6,492 bases of DNA, taken from contig CATLAS010000055.1 in the NCBI GenBank assembly GCA_949878535.1, positions 1-6,492 of the forward strand, in the 5' to 3' direction. Below the pieces are notes generated by a model. That model saw only the letters and a list, made by a program, of their open reading frames with translations. It ran no database searches and was not told where the DNA came from. The DNA is from an uncultured Eubacteriales bacterium. Its GTDB lineage: Bacteria > Bacillota > Clostridia > Oscillospirales > CAG-272. Of the stretch, positions 1 to 6,225 are shown piece by piece; position 1 is the first letter of the stretch, and every line of letters begins with the position of its first letter. The position numbers and the translations under genes were made by a program.

Positions 1-924
1 AGAGCTGCTGATAGTGAAGCAAAAGCCGCTGATGCAATAATCTATATGTCAAATATGGGCATTTCCGATAAGGCTGCTATGTATGCGAATATTCTGGAAC
101 ATCAGGAGACAGATGCCCAGGAAGATCAGGAACATATAGAGGCCATGCAGGGTGCGCCTTCCATGAGTCCCAGTGAGATGGCGTCTATGGAAGGGGTGGA
201 ACGGACGGAAGAAGATGAAATCGAATTGGCAAGGGCACTGGATGAATGGCTGGAAAATGACCCGGATCAGGAAACCCTGGTGTCGGCTTACGATATATTT
301 ATTGCCGGGTCTACCTTTGAAGAAAACATGAGAAAATTCGGAAAGGTAAGCTACGATGCCCCGTCCTCTATCAGCATTTATACAGACAGCTTTGAGGACA
401 AAGAAGCAGTTTCAGACTGTATAGACCGTTACAACGAGGGGGCTGAAAAGAAAGAGCAGATTACTTATACGGATTATGTGGCGCTGCTTACCAGTTCCAT
501 TACTTCGATCGTAGATGTGATTTCCTACGTGTTAATTGCGTTTGTTGCAGTGTCTCTCATTGTTTCCAGTATTATGATTGGAATTATCACGCACATTTCT
601 GTATTGGAGCGTACAAAGGAAATCGGTATTTTACGGGCGATAGGTGCATCGAAACGGAATATCTCACAGGTGTTCAATGCAGAGACGGTGATTGTGGGGT
701 TGTTGGCAGGTATTCTGGGTGTGGGTGTTTCCGCTCTGCTGACTATCCCGATCACTTCGGTTATCCAGAACCTATTGGGTGCTTCGGAGCTTTCTGCTTC
801 CCTCCCGGTTACGGCGGCGCTGTTCTTGCTACTGTTAAGCGTTGTAATTACGGTTATTGCCGGATGGATTCCTTCCAGAAGGGCTGCGAAGAAAGATCCG
901 GTAGCGGCATTGCGTACAGAATAA
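1..924 (+). CDS. ABC transporter permease, FtsX/MacB type, C-terminal part (5' end outside window)
   Basis: The reading frame is open from base 1, so the true start lies upstream; 307 residues are visible. The first ~160 residues are hydrophilic and acidic and would be the end of the extracytoplasmic domain. Three membrane segments follow, at about residues 172-200, 233-255 and 268-291. Between the first two is the cytoplasmic loop typical of FtsX/MacB permeases (ERTKEIGILRAIGASKRNI, residues ~204-222). The protein ends in a basic tail (PSRRAAKKDPVAALRTE), as in many clostridial permeases. In these families the permease works with a MacB/LolD-type ATPase and often exports peptides or lipids or resists antimicrobials. 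In Clostridia the ATPase is often fused at the N-terminus, so this may be the end of a ~1000-residue fusion, which cannot be checked here. Substrate unknown. The next gene starts 17 nt downstream, which suggests one operon. Confidence 0.9.
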   Translation, partial: RAADSEAKAADAIIYMSNMGISDKAAMYANILEHQETDAQEDQEHIEAMQGAPSMSPSEMASMEGVERTEEDEIELARALDEWLENDPDQETLVSAYDIFIAGSTFEENMRKFGKVSYDAPSSISIYTDSFEDKEAVSDCIDRYNEGAEKKEQITYTDYVALLTSSITSIVDVISYVLIAFVAVSLIVSSIMIGIITHISVLERTKEIGILRAIGASKRNISQVFNAETVIVGLLAGILGVGVSALLTIPITSVIQNLLGASELSASLPVTAALFLLLLSVVITVIAGWIPSRRAAKKDPVAALRTE

Positions 925-941
925 CAACGAAGGAGGTTATT

Positions 942-2705
942 ATGCTTAAAATATTAAAGTACATGAACCGGAGTGACTGGCTGTTTGTCTTATGTTCCCT
1001 TGTCTTTATCGTCTGCGGGGTAGGACTGGACTTGCGGCTGCCGGATTACATGAGGGAGATTACCACTTTGGTACAAACGGCCGGCAGTGAGATGGGCGAG
1101 GTTCTGTCTGCGGGAGGCTCTATGCTGCTGTGTGCGTTGGGGAGCCTTGTGACGGCTTTTATTGTGGGCTTCTTTGTGGCACAGATTGCGGCGGGGCTTG
1201 CCATGCGTCTGCGGGAGGCAGTTTATAATAAGACGATGGATTTTTCGATGGAGGAAATCGGGAAATTTTCCACGGCGAGCCTGATCACACGTACTACCAA
1301 CGATATTCAGCAGATTCAGATGTTTGTAGCATTGGGGCTGCAGGCAATGATCAAAGCGCCGATTCTGGCGGTATGGGCAATCTTGAAAATAGCCGGGAAA
1401 AGTTGGCAGTGGACAGCTATCACGGGAGGTGCGGTTGCAATCCTTACGGTAATGCTTGGCACAGTAATCGTCCTGGTGCTGCCTAAATTTAAGAATATGC
1501 AGAAACTCACAGATAACCTGAACCGTGTGGCAAGGGAAAATCTCACAGGTATTCGCGTGGTGCGGGCTTATAATGCGGAGGGGTATCAGGAGAAAAAGTT
1601 TGAGGGTGCAAACGAGGAACTGACAAGGACGAACCTGTTTACCAGCAGAACCATGTCCGTGTTGTTCCCAGGCATGACATTGATTATGTCCGGCCTGACG
1701 CTGGCTATTTATTGGGTGGGCGTATATATCATCAATGATGCTGCGCTTACAGACCGGCTCGGTATTTTCGCGGATATGGTGGTGTTTTCCTCTTATGCCA
1801 TGCAGATCATTATGGCGTTTATGATGCTTGTTATGACTTTCATTGTGCTGCCGAGGGCGGTTGTGTCGGCGAAACGTATCAATGAAGTGCTTGATACGGA
1901 GACAAAAATAAAGGATGGTAAAATCAGCGGTTCCGAGTTATTCGAGCAGGGGGAAATTGAATTTAAACATGTATCGTTCCGCTACCCGGATGCAGAGGAA
2001 GCGATTCTCACAGACATCAGTTTTACCGTCCATAGGGGAGAAACAGCGGCTTTCATAGGTTCTACCGGAAGTGGCAAAAGCACCCTGATTAACCTGGTCC
2101 CCCGTTTCTACGATGTGACTGATGGGGAAATTTGTATTGATGGGATTAACATTAAAAAATATACCCAGGAGGCTCTTCACAGGAAATTGGGATATGTCTC
2201 ACAGCGGGCTGTTATGTTCAGAGGAAACGTGCTGTCAAATGTGACGTATGGAGAAAATGGGCGGCAGAGCGTGGATGAAGAATTGCTTTGGAAATCCATA
2301 GAAATCGCACAGGCAGGGGACTTTGTTCAGGGCATGGAAAATGGTTATCACGCGGCGGTTGCACAGGGCGGGACAAACCTGTCCGGCGGGCAGAAACAGC
2401 GGCTTGCCATAGCAAGAGCCATTTACCGCAGGCCGGAAATCTATATTTTTGACGATTCTTTTTCGGCTCTGGATTATAAGACAGACAGAGCTCTTCGGAA
2501 AATGCTGAAACAGGAAACCGGAACGGCTACAACTTTGATTGTGGCACAGCGTATCGGTACGATAATGGATGCTGACAAGATTATAGTGTTGGATGAAGGA
2601 AAAATTGTAGGGATTGGCAGGCATAAGGAGCTTTTGGCAGATTGCCCTGTCTACCGTGAAATTGCGGAATCACAGCTATCGAAGGAGGAATTGGAAAGTG
2701 CCTGA
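942..2705 (+). CDS. ABC exporter half-transporter, degenerate-site subunit (TM287-like)
   Basis: The protein has 587 residues. I chose ATG 942 because AGGAGG at 931-936 lies 5 nt upstream; an in-frame ATG at 864 would sit inside the permease gene. It is a full half-exporter. Six membrane segments lie at about 12-29, 60-84, 130-150, 157-181, 241-264 and 277-303. The nucleotide-binding domain (~338-575) has A-loop Tyr348, Walker A GSTGSGKST (373-381, Lys379), Q-loop Gln421, signature LSGGQ (480-484), Walker B IYIFD (500-504) and D-loop SALD (508-511). Two catalytic positions are non-consensus: Asp505 replaces the Walker B glutamate, and Gln536 (VAQRIGT) replaces the switch histidine. This pattern marks the degenerate-site subunit of heterodimeric exporters such as TM287/288. 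It should pair in the membrane with the next gene's product and use ATP to export drugs, peptides or lipids; the substrate cannot be read from sequence. It overlaps the next gene by 8 nt. Confidence 0.95.
   Translation: MLKILKYMNRSDWLFVLCSLVFIVCGVGLDLRLPDYMREITTLVQTAGSEMGEVLSAGGSMLLCALGSLVTAFIVGFFVAQIAAGLAMRLREAVYNKTMDFSMEEIGKFSTASLITRTTNDIQQIQMFVALGLQAMIKAPILAVWAILKIAGKSWQWTAITGGAVAILTVMLGTVIVLVLPKFKNMQKLTDNLNRVARENLTGIRVVRAYNAEGYQEKKFEGANEELTRTNLFTSRTMSVLFPGMTLIMSGLTLAIYWVGVYIINDAALTDRLGIFADMVVFSSYAMQIIMAFMMLVMTFIVLPRAVVSAKRINEVLDTETKIKDGKISGSELFEQGEIEFKHVSFRYPDAEEAILTDISFTVHRGETAAFIGSTGSGKSTLINLVPRFYDVTDGEICIDGINIKKYTQEALHRKLGYVSQRAVMFRGNVLSNVTYGENGRQSVDEELLWKSIEIAQAGDFVQGMENGYHAAVAQGGTNLSGGQKQRLAIARAIYRRPEIYIFDDSFSALDYKTDRALRKMLKQETGTATTLIVAQRIGTIMDADKIIVLDEGKIVGIGRHKELLADCPVYREIAESQLSKEELESA
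2684..2688 (+). promoter_or_regulatory. Ribosome binding site fixing a GTG start
   Basis: GGAGG lies 9 nt before GTG 2698, inside the last codons of the upstream ABC gene. It decides the start of the second half-transporter. Upstream in-frame ATG 2614 would overlap the first gene by 92 nt, and ATG 2719 lacks a well-placed Shine-Dalgarno. The overlap suggests translational coupling, which would help make the two partners in equal amounts. Confidence 0.75.
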
Positions 2706-4536
2706 ACAGAAAAATGAGATGCCAAAGGGCAATGGTTCCGGACGCAGTTTTGGGCCGGGAAACAGAAAAATGGGAGGCGGGGAAAAGGCAAAAGATTTCA
2801 GCGGTTCCCTGAAAAAACTGTTTGTCTATTGTGGCAGATACCTTCCGGCGATTGTTTTTGCTATGGTGCTTGCGGTCACTGGTTCCATACTGAATCTGAT
2901 CGGTCCTGGGAAAGTGGCAGATATGACAAACCTTATGACCGAAGGGCTGATGACAGGGATTGATGTGGAGGCAGTGGTGGAGATTGCCGTCCTGCTTGCG
3001 GCGCTGTATGGCTTGGGGTGGCTGTTCAGTCTGATTCAGGGTATGGTGATGGCGACCGTAACGCAGAAAGTTTCAAAATCTTTGCGGACAGAAATTTCGC
3101 AGAAGATGAACCGTTTGCCACTAAAATATTTTGACGGAACCAGTACAGGAAATATCCTCTCTCGTGTGACAAATGATGTAGACACCATCGGGCAGACACT
3201 GAACCAGAGTATCGGAACACTGGTGACGGCTTTGGCTATGTTTGTTGGTTCTTTGATTATGATGTTTTATACCAACTGGATTATGGCGGTTTCTGCTATC
3301 TTAGCTGCCTTTTCAGGATTTGGCCTAATGATGCTTATCATTTCCCGGTCGCAGAAATATTTTAAGCAGCAGCAACAGGAGCTTGGCATGCTGAACGGGC
3401 ATATAGAGGAAACCTATTCCGGCCATAATGTGGTGAAGGCATATAACGGTGAGAAAGCGGCAAAAAAAGAATTTCACGAAATGAACCAGCGGTTATATAA
3501 CTCAGCATGGAAAAGCCAGTTTATGTCCGGGCTAATGCAGCCGCTCATGGCTTTTGTGGGAAACCTTGGGTATGTGGTGGTCTGTGTGGTCGGTGCGGTT
3601 CTGACATTGAACGGCACGATTTCATTTAGTGTGATAGTTGCGTTTATGCTGTATGTAAGGCTTTTTACGCAGCCTCTTTCGCAGCTTGCACAGGCTGCCA
3701 CCAGTTTACAATCTGCGGCGGCAGCCAGTGAGCGTGTGTTTGAATTTTTAGGGGAGGAAGAACTGTCGGATGAGAGCGGGAAATCCGTTCATTTGGCAGA
3801 GGTGGATGGAAATGTGGAATTTGAACATATCCGTTTTGGGTATAACGAAAATAAAACAATTATCCATGACTTTTCAGCTTCTGTAAAAGCCGGCCAGAAA
3901 ATTGCCATTGTAGGGCCTACCGGGGCGGGAAAGACCACGATGGTAAATCTCCTGATGCGGTTTTATGAGGCACAGGGCGGGGAAATCAGGATTGACGGCA
4001 CGCCGATTCAGTCACTTACCCGTGAGAATGTCCATAACTTGTTCTGTATGGTTCTGCAGGATACGTGGCTGTTCGAGGGGACAATCCGGGAGAATATCGT
4101 CTATTCTAAAGAGGGCGTTACGGATGAACAGATGGTGGCGGCCTGCAAAGCAGTGGGATTACACCATTTTATCAAAACACTTCCCAAAGGGTATGACACC
4201 GTATTGAATGACAATGCCAGTCTGTCCGCAGGCCAGAGGCAGCTTGTCACGATTGCGAGAGCCATGATAGAAAATGCGCCTATGCTGATTCTGGATGAGG
4301 CGACAAGTTCTGTGGATACCCGTACTGAAATACTGATCCAGAACGCAATGGATAAGCTGATGGCAGGGCGTACTTCTTTTGTGATTGCTCACCGCCTGTC
4401 TACGATTAAAAATGCGGACTTGATTCTGGTTATGAGGGACGGGGATATTGTGGAAAGCGGAAATCATTCGGAGCTGCTGGCAAAGGAAGGTTTTTATGCA
4501 GAACTTTACAACAGCCAGTTTGAAAGGGCATCGTGA
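2698..4536 (+). CDS. ABC exporter half-transporter, catalytically competent subunit (TM288-like)
   Basis: The protein has 612 residues from GTG 2698. It begins with a Gly-, Lys- and Arg-rich hydrophilic extension (~1-35), common in this subunit type. Membrane segments lie at about 47-69, 95-118, 172-191, 193-215, 283-304 and 308-326. The nucleotide-binding domain (~372-605) has A-loop Tyr382, Walker A GPTGAGKTT (406-414, Lys412), Q-loop Gln454, Walker B MLILDE (Asp533, catalytic Glu534) and switch His565 (IAHRLST). Its signature is LSAGQ (509-513) rather than LSGGQ. With the first subunit's Asp505 and Gln536, this makes one nucleotide site degenerate, while the other keeps Glu534, His565 and the partner's LSGGQ. 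That is the known layout of heterodimeric exporters (TM287/288, BmrCD, LmrCD). Likely role is multidrug, peptide or lipid export; substrate unknown. The sirtuin-like gene starts one nucleotide after its stop. Confidence 0.95.
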   Translation: MPEQKNEMPKGNGSGRSFGPGNRKMGGGEKAKDFSGSLKKLFVYCGRYLPAIVFAMVLAVTGSILNLIGPGKVADMTNLMTEGLMTGIDVEAVVEIAVLLAALYGLGWLFSLIQGMVMATVTQKVSKSLRTEISQKMNRLPLKYFDGTSTGNILSRVTNDVDTIGQTLNQSIGTLVTALAMFVGSLIMMFYTNWIMAVSAILAAFSGFGLMMLIISRSQKYFKQQQQELGMLNGHIEETYSGHNVVKAYNGEKAAKKEFHEMNQRLYNSAWKSQFMSGLMQPLMAFVGNLGYVVVCVVGAVLTLNGTISFSVIVAFMLYVRLFTQPLSQLAQAATSLQSAAAASERVFEFLGEEELSDESGKSVHLAEVDGNVEFEHIRFGYNENKTIIHDFSASVKAGQKIAIVGPTGAGKTTMVNLLMRFYEAQGGEIRIDGTPIQSLTRENVHNLFCMVLQDTWLFEGTIRENIVYSKEGVTDEQMVAACKAVGLHHFIKTLPKGYDTVLNDNASLSAGQRQLVTIARAMIENAPMLILDEATSSVDTRTEILIQNAMDKLMAGRTSFVIAHRLSTIKNADLILVMRDGDIVESGNHSELLAKEGFYAELYNSQFERAS

Positions 4537-4537
4537 T

Positions 4538-5242
4538 ATGGAGGAACAGATTTTACAATTACAGCATTATATCAATGGCAGCCGCTATACGGTTGCCATT
4601 ACCGGCGCAGGGATTTCAATGGCAGCCGGGATTATGGATTTTGCACATATGAATTTTCCCTTAGTCCTGCAAATGAGTTCTTCGGCGGTACTGAAAAGTG
4701 CGCCGAACCATTATTACAATACGGCGAGGAAAGCGTTTTTAAATGCCATGTTTGAGAACGGGCCGAGTATTGCTCATAGAAAACTGGCGGAATATGAAAG
4801 GCGTGGTCTGCTGCAGGGTGTCATAACTACGAATATTGACTGCCTGCATACGCTGGCAGGCTCCAGGAATGTGGCAGAGATTCAGGGCAGCTTTGGGTTT
4901 AATAAGTGCTTGAAATGCGGGCAGGAGTACAATGATGTGCAGATATGGAATCAGGGAAAAGCTCCGCGCTGCGAAAAATGTGGAGGCGTGATTGGAGCCT
5001 TTCCGGTATATAAGCATATCGGACTGGTGGAGGATGAAGTGCGGAAAGCAAGGAGCTTTGCGGCACAGGCGGAGCTTGTTATCATTATCGGCGCACAGGG
5101 CAGCTATGGAGGGGTTTACTATCCTTATATCCGGTCTGGCGCAAAGATTGTGCAGATCAATCCGAAAGCTACACAGTTTGATGATGTGGCGGTCTTGAAT
5201 ATTCGGAAAGGGGCGGATGAGGTTTTTTCCAGATTACAATAG
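4538..5242 (+). CDS. Sirtuin-like (Sir2 family) protein with Gln in place of the catalytic His
   Basis: The protein has 234 residues from ATG 4538, with GAAAGGG at 4522-4528 as ribosome binding site. Sir2-fold landmarks appear in order: GAGIS (23-27) of the NAD-binding loop, TTNID (97-101), a HxxAG-like HTLAG (104-108), four zinc-ligand cysteines (124, 127, 145, 148) and a C-terminal Rossmann part with VIIIGAQGS (181-189) and VQINP (205-209). Deviations matter. Canonical PDFR is MDFA (33-36), losing the Arg. The catalytic His of the usual LHGS motif is Gln116 in IQGSFG. The usual FGE loop is not recognisable. Class M sirtuins (SirTM), which mono-ADP-ribosylate lipoylated GcvH-like proteins, also carry Gln there, so ADP-ribosyl transfer or NAD binding without deacylation is possible. 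However, no macrodomain, GcvH or lipoate ligase gene is in the window. Likely cytosolic; target unknown. It sits in the exporter operon, 1 nt after the ABC gene and 6 nt before the zinc-ribbon gene. Confidence 0.85.
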   Translation: MEEQILQLQHYINGSRYTVAITGAGISMAAGIMDFAHMNFPLVLQMSSSAVLKSAPNHYYNTARKAFLNAMFENGPSIAHRKLAEYERRGLLQGVITTNIDCLHTLAGSRNVAEIQGSFGFNKCLKCGQEYNDVQIWNQGKAPRCEKCGGVIGAFPVYKHIGLVEDEVRKARSFAAQAELVIIIGAQGSYGGVYYPYIRSGAKIVQINPKATQFDDVAVLNIRKGADEVFSRLQ

Positions 5243-5248
5243 CCAGAT

Positions 5249-5422
5249 ATGGAAGAACGGGAGGTGGTAATTATACGGAAAATGAAGTGTCCGGAGAAGC
5301 GGTGTAGGAAGAGGGTATGCGATATTGGAGAAACGGTTTCTGGCTGGATCATCGTGTCGCTGAAATGCCCTAACTGTGGCAGGGTGGTAAAGGTGTACTG
5401 GAAACCGAGTGGAAAAAGATAA
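5249..5422 (+). CDS. Small Cys-rich zinc-ribbon protein
   Basis: This is a 57-residue frame starting 6 nt after the sirtuin stop. It has CPEKRC (Cys14, Cys19), Cys24 and CPNC (Cys40-Cys43), followed by a basic tail rich in Val and Lys. Two Cys knuckles about 20 residues apart suggest a treble-clef or ribbon zinc site, loosely like phage Com-type mini-proteins; I do not recognise the exact family. The start is uncertain. ATG 5249 has no Shine-Dalgarno and would rely on coupling to the sirtuin stop. A strong GGGAGG at 5259-5264 lies 8 nt before ATA 5273, which would give a 49-residue protein, and ATG 5282 is 17 nt away. Every option keeps all the cysteines. It is the last gene before the operon terminator. 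Role unknown; a nucleic-acid or protein-binding accessory is inference. Confidence 0.65.
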   Translation: MEEREVVIIRKMKCPEKRCRKRVCDIGETVSGWIIVSLKCPNCGRVVKVYWKPSGKR

Positions 5423-5437
5423 ATATACATAGCGGGA

Positions 5438-5468
5438 AAGAATGGCAGGAAGGTATCCTGCTATTTTT
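5438..5468 (+). terminator. Rho-independent terminator closing the cargo operon
   Basis: The core stem GCAGGA (5445-5450) pairs with TCCTGC (5456-5461) around the loop AGGTA. It extends outward through a G-T wobble and several A-T pairs to about 5438/5468. The 3' arm merges with TTTTT (5464-5468), and more T-rich sequence follows. It begins 15 nt after the zinc-ribbon stop, as expected for the end of the ABC-sirtuin transcript. Confidence 0.75.
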
Positions 5469-5514
5469 ACTTTTATAGATTAAAACGTTTCTTTTGTGGT
5501 CATACTAAAGTTAT

Positions 5515-5542
5515 CAATGGTAATTTATGGAAATTCCCATTG
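5515..5542 (+). other. Strong hairpin / inverted repeat in the gene-free region
   Basis: CAATGG (5515-5520) pairs with CCATTG (5537-5542), and AATTT (5522-5526) pairs with AAATT (5531-5535). A single T/C mismatch separates the two blocks and the loop is ATGG. That is 11 pairs in 28 nt with no T-tract after it, so it is not a terminator. It could be an RNA stem of a leader or a DNA inverted repeat bound by a protein. Confidence 0.6.
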
Positions 5543-5617
5543 TACGGCTTGGCAGGTCAGCCATGCCAGATAACTGAATATGTACCGAGCGAGTGGGACC
5601 GCATTGTGTCGAGTCAC

Positions 5618-5692
5618 GAATGGCCGGAGTAAAGCTAGTGAATTATTTTAGATTTCTTACAAAGAGCTTTCTCAGGGCCATTTTTTGCCTTT
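5618..5692 (+). terminator. Long imperfect stem with T-tracts, probable terminator or attenuator
   Basis: AATGGCC (5619-5625) pairs with GGCCATT (5676-5682), GAG (5627-5629) with CTC (5671-5673), and AAAGCT (5631-5636) with AGCTTT (5665-5670). Only small bulges separate these blocks, giving 16 pairs plus an outer G-T at 5618/5683. The 3' arm runs into six Ts (5681-5686), then GCC and six more Ts (5690-5695 region). This looks like an intrinsic terminator inside the leader of the sigma-like gene. Because no promoter is obvious between it and ATG 5764, read-through control (attenuation) is a fair inference. Confidence 0.6.
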
Positions 5693-5719
5693 TTTCAAAG
5701 CCAGTCCCACATCTGAATG

Positions 5720-5763
5720 AGAGCGTTCCTAACTTTACGAAGCCGTAAAGGAAGGAACGCTTT
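5720..5763 (+). promoter_or_regulatory. Hairpin sequestering the ribosome binding site of the sigma-like gene
   Basis: AGCGTTCCT (5722-5730) pairs with AGGAACGCT (5753-5761), and CTTTACG (5733-5739) pairs with CGTAAAG (5744-5750). A 2x2 internal loop (AA/GA) separates them and the loop is AAGC. Flanking A-T and G-T pairs reach 5720/5763, right up to ATG 5764. The likely Shine-Dalgarno AAGGAAGG (5748-5755) is inside the 3' arm, 8 nt before the ATG. A folded leader should therefore block initiation. Translational control, for example by unwinding, a bound factor or temperature, is inference. Confidence 0.65.
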
Positions 5764-6225
5764 ATGTCTTTTAGGAAAATCAAAGTCAAGTCAGGAAACG
5801 AAGAATCCACACTGGAAGTTACGGAAGAAGAATATAGTAATTATTACCGTACGTGGTGGCAGCAGAAAAAGCATGAGCAACGGAACCGGGAGGCAATGGA
5901 GCAGAACGGCTATACGGAAGAATCCTATGAGGCGTGGCAGGATAATGCCTCGGAGGGAGCGGGCATCCCGGACATGGAGCTGCCGGGTGTGGACGAGCTG
6001 GTGGAGAAAAAGCTGCTGCTTGGTGTGCTTGCGGATGCGATGGATTCCCTCCTGCCGGAAGAGAGGGAGCTTGCCATGAAAGTGTTCGGGGAAGAAATGT
6101 CCCTTGCTGATTATGCGGATATGAAGAAACAGAATCCCCGGACGCTTTCAGATCATAAACGGAGAATATTATCCAAGTTGCGGAAGTTTTTCTCGGAGCA
6201 TGGTTTTGAGGTTGACAGCAGATGA
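5764..6225 (+). CDS. Sigma-70 region 4-like DNA-binding protein
   Basis: The protein has 153 residues from ATG 5764. Residues 1-75 are hydrophilic with many Glu, Trp, Tyr and Lys and match nothing I know. From about residue 84 to 143 the pattern fits sigma-70 region 4. It has a leading helix (LLLGVLADAMDSLLPEERELA, in part), a middle segment with MSLADYADM (112-120), and a basic recognition-like helix with TLSDHKRRILSKLRKFF (127-143). There is no region 2, so it cannot be a full sigma factor. Small proteins of this type are common in clostridial conjugative elements and prophages, where they act as transcription activators or partial sigma factors. The gene is preceded by a structured leader and a hairpin over its ribosome binding site. 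The 42-aa ORF overlaps its stop by ATGA. Alternatives are a phage late activator or a relaxed sigma-like HTH regulator. Confidence 0.8.
   Translation: MSFRKIKVKSGNEESTLEVTEEEYSNYYRTWWQQKKHEQRNREAMEQNGYTEESYEAWQDNASEGAGIPDMELPGVDELVEKKLLLGVLADAMDSLLPEERELAMKVFGEEMSLADYADMKKQNPRTLSDHKRRILSKLRKFFSEHGFEVDSR

Larger units (their letters stand above)
5469..5721 (+). other. Gene-free structured stretch between operon terminator and sigma-like gene
   Basis: No frame here has a credible start, length and ribosome binding site. The stretch holds the hairpin at 5515-5542, a weaker one with TGGCA (5550-5554) and TGCCA (5564-5568), a T-box-like core at 5593-5602, the long stem at 5618-5683, and a 7-bp pairing GTGGGAC (5593-5599) with GTCCCAC (5704-5710) that would enclose the long stem. 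I found no convincing -35/-10 pair. The density of pairing suggests a regulatory RNA leader for the downstream gene. A junction between cargo and element backbone is another reading. Confidence 0.5.

Noticed and set aside
2235..2624. 129-codon open frame on the - strand
   Set aside because: It lies wholly inside the ABC nucleotide-binding domain coding sequence and its product has no recognisable domain; a shadow frame.
4538..5242. Sir2 gene as a phage-defence NADase (Thoeris ThsA, DSR or SIR2-HerA type)
   Set aside because: Those are large proteins with extra domains and partners; this one is 234 residues, has zinc cysteines of the deacylase type and no defence partner nearby.
5517..5577. 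Two tiny + ORFs (18 codons from ATG 5517, 16 codons from ATG 5527) that might be leader peptides
   Set aside because: Neither has a Shine-Dalgarno, and both start within the 5515-5542 hairpin, whose repeats create the ATGs.
5471..5632. Open + frame ending at TAA 5630-5632 with a protein-like stretch (TEYVPSEWDRIVSSHEWPE)
   Set aside because: No ATG or GTG start and no ribosome binding site; it runs back into the operon terminator and overlaps two hairpins. A decayed gene end cannot be excluded.
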